This document shows, one piece after another, positions 6,570 to 10,670 of a stretch of DNA of 10,670 bases (positions are counted from its first letter, which is position 1; each line of letters opens with the position of its first letter). The notes under the pieces are model-generated. The model did no database searches. It saw only the letters and a program-made list of their open reading frames with translations, and was not told the origin of the DNA. The DNA comes from an uncultured Oscillospiraceae bacterium (GTDB lineage Bacteria > Bacillota > Clostridia > Oscillospirales > Oscillospiraceae): positions 3,298-13,967 of the forward strand of contig CAJOCV010000079.1 of NCBI GenBank assembly GCA_905233785.1, given 5' to 3'. Both the position numbers and the translations under genes were made by a program.

Positions 6570-7820
6570 ATGGAGTTTACGAATAACTGCGACCTTGCGG
6601 TGATCGGCGGGGGAGCCGCCGGGATGATGTGCGCGCTGACGGCGGCGGAGCGAGGGCTCTCCGTGACCCTGCTCGAGCCCCAGCAAAAGCTGGGACGGAA
6701 GCTGCGCATTACGGGCAAGGGACGCTGCAATGTGACGAATAACTGCGACGTGAAAACCTTCATGGCGAACATCCCCGGCGACGGGCGCTTTCTGTACAGT
6801 GCGGTCAGCCGCTTCGGGATGCGGGAAGTCATGGATTTTTTTACTTCGCGCGGCTTGGCGCTCAAGACCGAGCGCGGCAACCGGGTCTTTCCCGTCTCCG
6901 ACAACGCAAACGACGTGGCGGGGCTGCTGGTGCGGGAGCTGTCCAAGGCCGGGGTGCGCGTCCTGCACACGGCGGCGAAGGACATCCTCACGGCCGACGG
7001 CGCGGTGATCGGCGTTGTGACCGGGGAAGGGCAGCTGATGTGCCGCGCCGCCGCGGTCTGCACCGGCGGGCTGAGCTATCCGCTCACCGGCTCGACCGGC
7101 GCGGGCTACGCCTTCGCCGAAAAGCTGGGGCATACGGTGACAGCGCGCAGACCGTCGCTGGTGCCGCTCGCGTCTGAGGACGCCTACTGCGCCGAGATGC
7201 AGGGCTTCGCGCTCAAGAACGTGACGCTCTCGGCCTATGAGGACGATAAGCTGATTTACAAAGAGCTGGGCGAGATGCTCTTTACGCATTTCGGCGTGTC
7301 GGGGCCGCTGGTGCTCTCAGCCAGCGCGAAGATGCGCCACTGGGGCGAGAGAAAGTACCGCCTGGAGATCGACTTGAAGCCCGGCCTTGACGAAAAGAAG
7401 CTGGACGCGCGCATTCTGCGGGACTTCGAGAAATACGCCAACAAGGAGTTTAAAAACGCGCTGGGGGAGCTTGCCGGGCGCACGATGATCCCGGTGCTGG
7501 TGCGTCTCTCCGGTATCCCGGAGGATGCGAAGGTAAACACCATCACCCGTGAGCAGCGTTTACGGCTGCTGCGCTTGTTCAAGGCATTTCCCGTCTCCGT
7601 CAGCGGAACGCGCCCCATCGACGAGGCCATTGTCACCGCCGGCGGCGTAAGCACCAAAGAAGTCGATCCCCGCACGATGGCGTCCAAGCTCGTGCAGGGG
7701 CTGTATTTTGCGGGCGAGGTGCTGGATCTGGACGCCTATACCGGCGGCTTCAACCTGCAGATCGCCTGGTCTACCGGCTATGTGGCCGGAATCTCTGTAT
7801 TGAAGGATGAATTTGTATGA
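6570..7820 (+). CDS. NAD(P)/FAD-dependent oxidoreductase, HI0933/YhiN/BaiN family
   Basis: A 416-residue flavoprotein of the HI0933 family. The N-terminal dinucleotide-binding motif is VIGGGAAGMM (G13, G15, G18), followed by the family-specific GRKLRITGKGRCNVTNN (42-58). The C-terminal FAD-binding block, YFAGEVLDLDAYTGGFNLQIAWSTGYVAG, closes the protein. Many databases label this family BaiN after a bile-acid dehydrogenation step assigned to one gut member, but the family is near-universal in Firmicutes, and nothing here points to bile acids; the physiological substrate is unknown. It is commonly found beside cmk in clostridia. The ATG has only a weak GGA site (6561-6563) and lies 2 nt after rluB, suggesting coupled translation. 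The end overlaps cmk by 4 nt. Confidence 0.9.
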   Translation: MEFTNNCDLAVIGGGAAGMMCALTAAERGLSVTLLEPQQKLGRKLRITGKGRCNVTNNCDVKTFMANIPGDGRFLYSAVSRFGMREVMDFFTSRGLALKTERGNRVFPVSDNANDVAGLLVRELSKAGVRVLHTAAKDILTADGAVIGVVTGEGQLMCRAAAVCTGGLSYPLTGSTGAGYAFAEKLGHTVTARRPSLVPLASEDAYCAEMQGFALKNVTLSAYEDDKLIYKELGEMLFTHFGVSGPLVLSASAKMRHWGERKYRLEIDLKPGLDEKKLDARILRDFEKYANKEFKNALGELAGRTMIPVLVRLSGIPEDAKVNTITREQRLRLLRLFKAFPVSVSGTRPIDEAIVTAGGVSTKEVDPRTMASKLVQGLYFAGEVLDLDAYTGGFNLQIAWSTGYVAGISVLKDEFV

Positions 7821-8509
7821 ACGGACACGTTTCCATCGCCATTGACGGCCCCTCCGGCGCGGGCAAGAGCAGCCTTGCGCGCCGCTGCGCCGAACGCTTC
7901 GGCTTTTTGTATGTGGACACCGGCGCCATCTACCGCACGGTGGGGCTTGCCGCGTATCGTCTCGGCATCGACCGGAGGGACGCGCAGGCCGTCGCCGCCA
8001 TGCTCCCGACGCTGGACATTCAGATGGCCTACAACGCCGAGGGGGAGCAGCGCATGTACTTAAACGGCGAGGACGTCTCCGCCGCGATCCGCCTGCCGGA
8101 AATTTCGATCTGCGCCTCGGATGTGTCGGCGCTGCCGGCTGTGCGCGCCTATCTGATGGAGATGCAGCGGAAAATGGCGCGGGAGCATAACGTCATCATG
8201 GACGGGCGGGACATCGGCACTGTCGTGCTGCCGGACGCGGAGCTTAAAATCTTCCTCACCGCGAGCGCGGAGGCACGCGCCGAGCGACGCATGAAGGAGC
8301 TTGCCGCCAAGGGCGTGCAGGCCGATTATGACGAGGTGCTGCGGGACATTCAGTACCGCGACGAGCAGGACAGCCACCGCGCCGCCGCGCCGTTGAAGGC
8401 GGCGGAGGACGCGGTCCTGGTGGACACCACGAGCCTGGACTTTGCGGGCAGCGAAGCGCTGCTGTGCAAATTGATCCGCGAAAAGCTTGGCGTGGAGGAA
8501 AAGCAATGA
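7817..8509 (+). CDS. cmk: Cytidylate kinase
   Basis: A 230-residue (d)CMP kinase that phosphorylates CMP and dCMP to the diphosphates using ATP. The Walker A loop is GPSGAGKSS at residues 11-19, YVDTGAIYR at 32-40 is the nucleotide-monophosphate-binding signature, SDVSALPAVR at 101-110 the family block, and DGRDIGT at 129-135 the conserved substrate-contact motif. The C-terminal lid region contains the expected RxxxE and YRDEQDSHRAAAPL residues. ATG 7817 overlaps the previous stop as ATGA, with AAGGA at about 7802-7806. The stop overlaps the next start in the same way (ATGA at 8506-8509). In many clostridia a plsC-type acyltransferase gene lies between cmk and ispH; none is present here. Confidence 0.96.
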   Translation: MNGHVSIAIDGPSGAGKSSLARRCAERFGFLYVDTGAIYRTVGLAAYRLGIDRRDAQAVAAMLPTLDIQMAYNAEGEQRMYLNGEDVSAAIRLPEISICASDVSALPAVRAYLMEMQRKMAREHNVIMDGRDIGTVVLPDAELKIFLTASAEARAERRMKELAAKGVQADYDEVLRDIQYRDEQDSHRAAAPLKAAEDAVLVDTTSLDFAGSEALLCKLIREKLGVEEKQ

Positions 8510-10548
8510 AGGAGCTTCGGGTAGCGGAGAGCGCGGGCTTCTGCTTCGGGGTGCAGCGCTCGGTGGAGCTGGCGGAAAAGCTTCTCAGAGAGCATGGAGC
8601 CTGCGCAAGCCTGGGAGAGCTTATTCACAACGAGGACGTGGTGCGCACGCTCGCAGAAAAGGGAATGCGCGTGATTCAGCGCCCCGAGGAGGCGAGAGCG
8701 GGGGAGCAGGTGCTCATTCGCGCCCACGGCGTTTCACCGGAGCGTATTGCCGCGCTGGAGGCGACAGGTGCCATTGTCACCGACGCCACCTGCCCCAAGG
8801 TCAAGGCCATTCACAAGATCGTGAGCAAAGCCTCCGCCGAGGGGCGCTTTGTCCTCATCATCGGCATGAAGCAGCATCCGGAGGTGGAAGCCATTTGCGG
8901 CTGGTGCGGGGAGCATCTGGTGGTGGAAAATGCCGAAGAATTGGCGAAAAGTTGGGACAACTATGACAATAAATGGGAAAAACCACTAACTGTCGTGGTG
9001 CAAACCACCCAGACGCGCAGTAATTTTACCGAATGCTGTGATTTTATAAAAAAAAGATGTACAAATCTGAAAATTAGTGATACAATATGCCTTGCTACGT
9101 TTACGCGGCAGGAAGAGGCGGCTCGCCTCGCTGCCGACTGTGATGCGATGGTCGTCATTGGCGGAAAGCACAGCGCCAACAGTGTGCACCTGGCTCAGAT
9201 CTGCAGGGAACATTGTGACAACGTGCAGTTTATCGAGCGGACGGACGAGCTGGATATGAGCAGGCTCCGTCAAGCCGACGTCGTCGGGCTCACAGCCGGT
9301 GCATCCACGCCTGCGTGGATAATTAAGGAGGTAAGAAACAAAATGAGTGACGAAATCAAAACCGAGGAATCCGCAGTGGAAAAAGAACTGTCTTTTGACG
9401 AAATGCTGGAGGAGACCCTCAAACCTATATATAATGGAGATAAGGTGAGCGGCACCGTCGTTGCAATCACCGGCACCGAGATCAGTGTGGATCTGGGGGC
9501 CAAGCAGACCGGTGTGATTCCTGCCGAGGAATTCACTGAGGGCGGGGCTAAGCTCGAAGATGTCGTCAAGGTCGGGGATACCGTCGAAGCCGTCGTTGTT
9601 CGCGTGAACGATGTGGAGGGTGTTGCCACCCTGTCCAAGAAGCGTCTTGACGCTGCCAAGGTCTGGAACGAGGTCGAGGCCGCTGTGGAAGACGGCACCG
9701 TGCTCGAGGGCGTTGTCACGGAGGACAACAAGGGCGGCGTGGTCGTCTCCGTCAAGGGCGTGCGCGTGTTTGTGCCCGCTTCCCAGACGGATCTTCCCCG
9801 TGATGCGGCTATGTCCGAGCTGCTCAAGAAGACCGTTCGCCTCAAGATTACCGAGGTCAACAAGGCGCGCAAGCGTGTGGTCGGCTCCATCCGCCGTGTC
9901 GCGCAGGCTGAGCGCCGCGAGCGCACCGAGGCCATCTGGAACGAGATCGAGATCGGCAAGAAGTACCACGGCGTGGTGAAGTCTCTTACCAGCTATGGCG
10001 CTTTTGTTGACATCGGCGGCATTGACGGCATGGTGCATGTGTCTGAGCTGAGCTGGGGCCGCATTCATCAGCCCTCCGAAGTCCTCTCCGTGGGGGACGA
10101 GGTCGATGTTTACGTCATCAACTTTGACCGCGAGAAGCACAAGATCTCCCTGGGCTACAAGGATCCCGACGCCAACCCCTGGAAGATGTTCACCGACAAG
10201 TACAGCGTGGGCGATGTTGCCAGGGTCAAAGTGGTCAAGCTCATGCCCTTCGGCGCCTTCGCCGAGGTCCTGCCCGGTGTGGACGGCCTGATCCACATCA
10301 GCCAGATTGCCAACCGCCGTATCGGCAAGCCCGAGGATGTGCTGACCGTGGGCGATGAGGTCGAGGTCAAGATCACCGCTATCGACGACGAGAAGCATAA
10401 GATTTCCCTGTCCATCCGCGCTCTGGGCGAGCCTGCGCCTGTGGCTCCCGCGGAGGAAGAGGACGACGAGCCCGCGGAGGACGCCCTTGTTTACGAGGTC
10501 TCCGAGTCCGGCAAGGCCTCCGGCATTGCCCCCGAGGTCGAGGAGTAA
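8506..10548 (+). CDS. ispH: IspH-ribosomal protein S1 fusion (HMBPP reductase / S1)
   Basis: A 680-residue in-frame fusion. Residues 1-279 are 4-hydroxy-3-methylbut-2-enyl diphosphate reductase, the last enzyme of the MEP isoprenoid pathway. The three [4Fe-4S] cysteines are C13 (CFGV), C96 (DATCPK) and C195 (DTICLAT); H41, H74, H124, E126 (HPE), S223/N225 and S267 match substrate-binding positions. From residue 280 on there are four S1 RNA-binding repeats (about 309-379, 397-465, 483-551, 566-639) and an acidic tail, as in a Gram-positive S1 protein that helps hold mRNA on the 30S subunit. IspH-S1 fusions are known in clostridia. The start is ATG 8506, overlapping cmk, with GGAGGAA at 8494-8500. 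An internal promoter candidate and a perfect internal ribosome binding site suggest the S1 part (401 residues from M280) is also made alone. The gene ends before a strong terminator. Confidence 0.95.
   Translation: MKELRVAESAGFCFGVQRSVELAEKLLREHGACASLGELIHNEDVVRTLAEKGMRVIQRPEEARAGEQVLIRAHGVSPERIAALEATGAIVTDATCPKVKAIHKIVSKASAEGRFVLIIGMKQHPEVEAICGWCGEHLVVENAEELAKSWDNYDNKWEKPLTVVVQTTQTRSNFTECCDFIKKRCTNLKISDTICLATFTRQEEAARLAADCDAMVVIGGKHSANSVHLAQICREHCDNVQFIERTDELDMSRLRQADVVGLTAGASTPAWIIKEVRNKMSDEIKTEESAVEKELSFDEMLEETLKPIYNGDKVSGTVVAITGTEISVDLGAKQTGVIPAEEFTEGGAKLEDVVKVGDTVEAVVVRVNDVEGVATLSKKRLDAAKVWNEVEAAVEDGTVLEGVVTEDNKGGVVVSVKGVRVFVPASQTDLPRDAAMSELLKKTVRLKITEVNKARKRVVGSIRRVAQAERRERTEAIWNEIEIGKKYHGVVKSLTSYGAFVDIGGIDGMVHVSELSWGRIHQPSEVLSVGDEVDVYVINFDREKHKISLGYKDPDANPWKMFTDKYSVGDVARVKVVKLMPFGAFAEVLPGVDGLIHISQIANRRIGKPEDVLTVGDEVEVKITAIDDEKHKISLSIRALGEPAPVAPAEEEDDEPAEDALVYEVSESGKASGIAPEVEE
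9038..9086 (+). promoter_or_regulatory. Probable internal promoter for the S1 part, inside ispH
   Basis: TGTACA (9058-9063; 4 of 6 to TTGACA), a 17-nt spacer ending in TGA, and TACAAT (9081-9086; 5 of 6 to TATAAT) form an extended -10 promoter. The 20 nt upstream of the -35 (9038-9057) contain TTTTAT followed by a run of eight A, as in an UP element. Bases 9021-9090 are only about a quarter G+C inside a gene near 60%. Codons here (ATA, AGA, ACA) are AT-rich choices that the rest of the gene avoids. Transcription would start near 9093, about 250 nt before the S1 start codon. Confidence 0.5.
9325..9345 (+). promoter_or_regulatory. rpsA: Internal ribosome binding site and ATG for stand-alone ribosomal protein S1
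   Basis: A perfect AAGGAGGT (9325-9332) is followed after 10 nt by an in-frame ATG (9343-9345) exactly where IspH homology ends (WIIKEVRNK) and S1-type sequence begins (MSDEIKTEES). It is the strongest Shine-Dalgarno match seen in the window. Initiation here would give a 401-residue S1 protein with all four S1 repeats, independent of the IspH moiety. No stop codon separates the two parts, so the fusion can also be made. Confidence 0.75.
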
Positions 10549-10567
10549 TTCGATTTACAAAGGAAAG

Positions 10568-10597
10568 AAGAGGATGTGTTTGGCACATCCTCTTTTT
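10568..10597 (+). terminator. Intrinsic terminator after the IspH-S1 gene
   Basis: GAGGATGTG (10570-10578) pairs perfectly with CACATCCTC (10584-10592) around a 5-nt loop, followed by five T (10593-10597). Two A before the stem extend the pairing into the T-run. It lies 19 nt after the S1 stop codon and should end the long plus-strand operon. Confidence 0.93.
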
Positions 10598-10604
10598 CAT
10601 TTGT

Positions 10605-10650
10605 AGTGGTCAGTGGTCAGTGACCAGTGGGAATTCTTAACAATTCTTAA
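10605..10650. repeat. Short tandem repeats downstream of the operon terminator
   Basis: Four degenerate 7-nt units run without gaps from 10605 to 10632: AGTGGTC, AGTGGTC, AGTGACC, AGTGGGA. They are followed by two exact copies of AATTCTTAA (10632-10640 and 10642-10650) at a 10-nt period. The remaining bases to the window edge hold no gene. Arrays of this type often sit in spacers between operons and may mark a dispersed repeat family; the array could continue past the edge. Confidence 0.6.
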
Positions 10651-10670
10651 TCGTTCACACATTGTTCTGG

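Noticed and set aside
6570..7820. Bile-acid 7-dehydroxylation (baiN) function
   Set aside because: The family is widespread in bacteria with no bile-acid role, and no other bai gene is nearby; the label would overstate what the sequence shows.
8986..10398. A 470-codon open frame on the minus strand opposite ispH-S1
   Set aside because: It is antisense to a clearly identified gene, reads as low-complexity H/D/L/V-rich sequence, has no recognisable motif, and arises from G+C-rich codon bias in the true gene.
10605..10632. Start of a CRISPR array
   Set aside because: Units are 7 nt, contiguous and without spacers.

Overview
The window looks like a G+C-rich member of the Clostridia, most likely an endospore former of the Oscillospiraceae/Ruminococcaceae type. 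This rests on gene content and order (M50 protease-scpA-scpB-DUF2953-ytfJ-dacF-rluB-HI0933 flavoprotein-cmk-ispH/S1), on strong AGGAGG-type ribosome binding sites, and on a fused IspH/ribosomal protein S1 gene, an arrangement known from clostridia. No species can be named from the sequence alone.

Layout. Positions 1-234 are the 3' end of the ribosome-assembly GTPase gene ysxC/engB, closed by a hairpin terminator that is T-tailed in both directions. Positions 301-1365 (minus strand) hold a membrane acyltransferase on conspicuously AT-rich DNA with its own consensus-like promoter; it looks like an acquired cargo gene set into a housekeeping region. From about 1486 to 10597 there is a single plus-strand run of closely packed or overlapping genes: an M50 metalloprotease, the condensin partners scpA (frameshifted here) and scpB, a DUF2953 membrane protein, the sporulation protein ytfJ/gerW, a DacF-like D,D-carboxypeptidase, the pseudouridine synthase rluB, a flavoprotein of the HI0933/BaiN family, cytidylate kinase, and an in-frame IspH-S1 fusion. 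A strong intrinsic terminator ends the run. Small tandem repeats follow at the window edge.

How the genes fit together. The cluster joins chromosome segregation (ScpAB with SMC), spore-related functions (YtfJ, DacF), ribosome function (RluB, S1), nucleotide supply (Cmk) and isoprenoid supply (IspH). Most junctions overlap by 1-8 nt or lie within 10 nt, which implies translational coupling. The exceptions are a 94-nt leader before dacF, which folds into a long imperfect hairpin covering the dacF ribosome binding site, and the IspH/S1 junction.

Most worth a second look: (1) a probable extended -10 promoter with an A/T-rich upstream tract, buried in the ispH coding sequence, together with a perfect internal AAGGAGGT and ATG at the S1 boundary, suggesting that S1 is also made separately from the fusion; (2) the dacF leader hairpin; (3) the scpA frameshift; (4) the AT-rich acyltransferase islet. 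I found no CRISPR array, transposase, phage gene, tRNA or rRNA, and no evidence for a wholly new multi-gene system.
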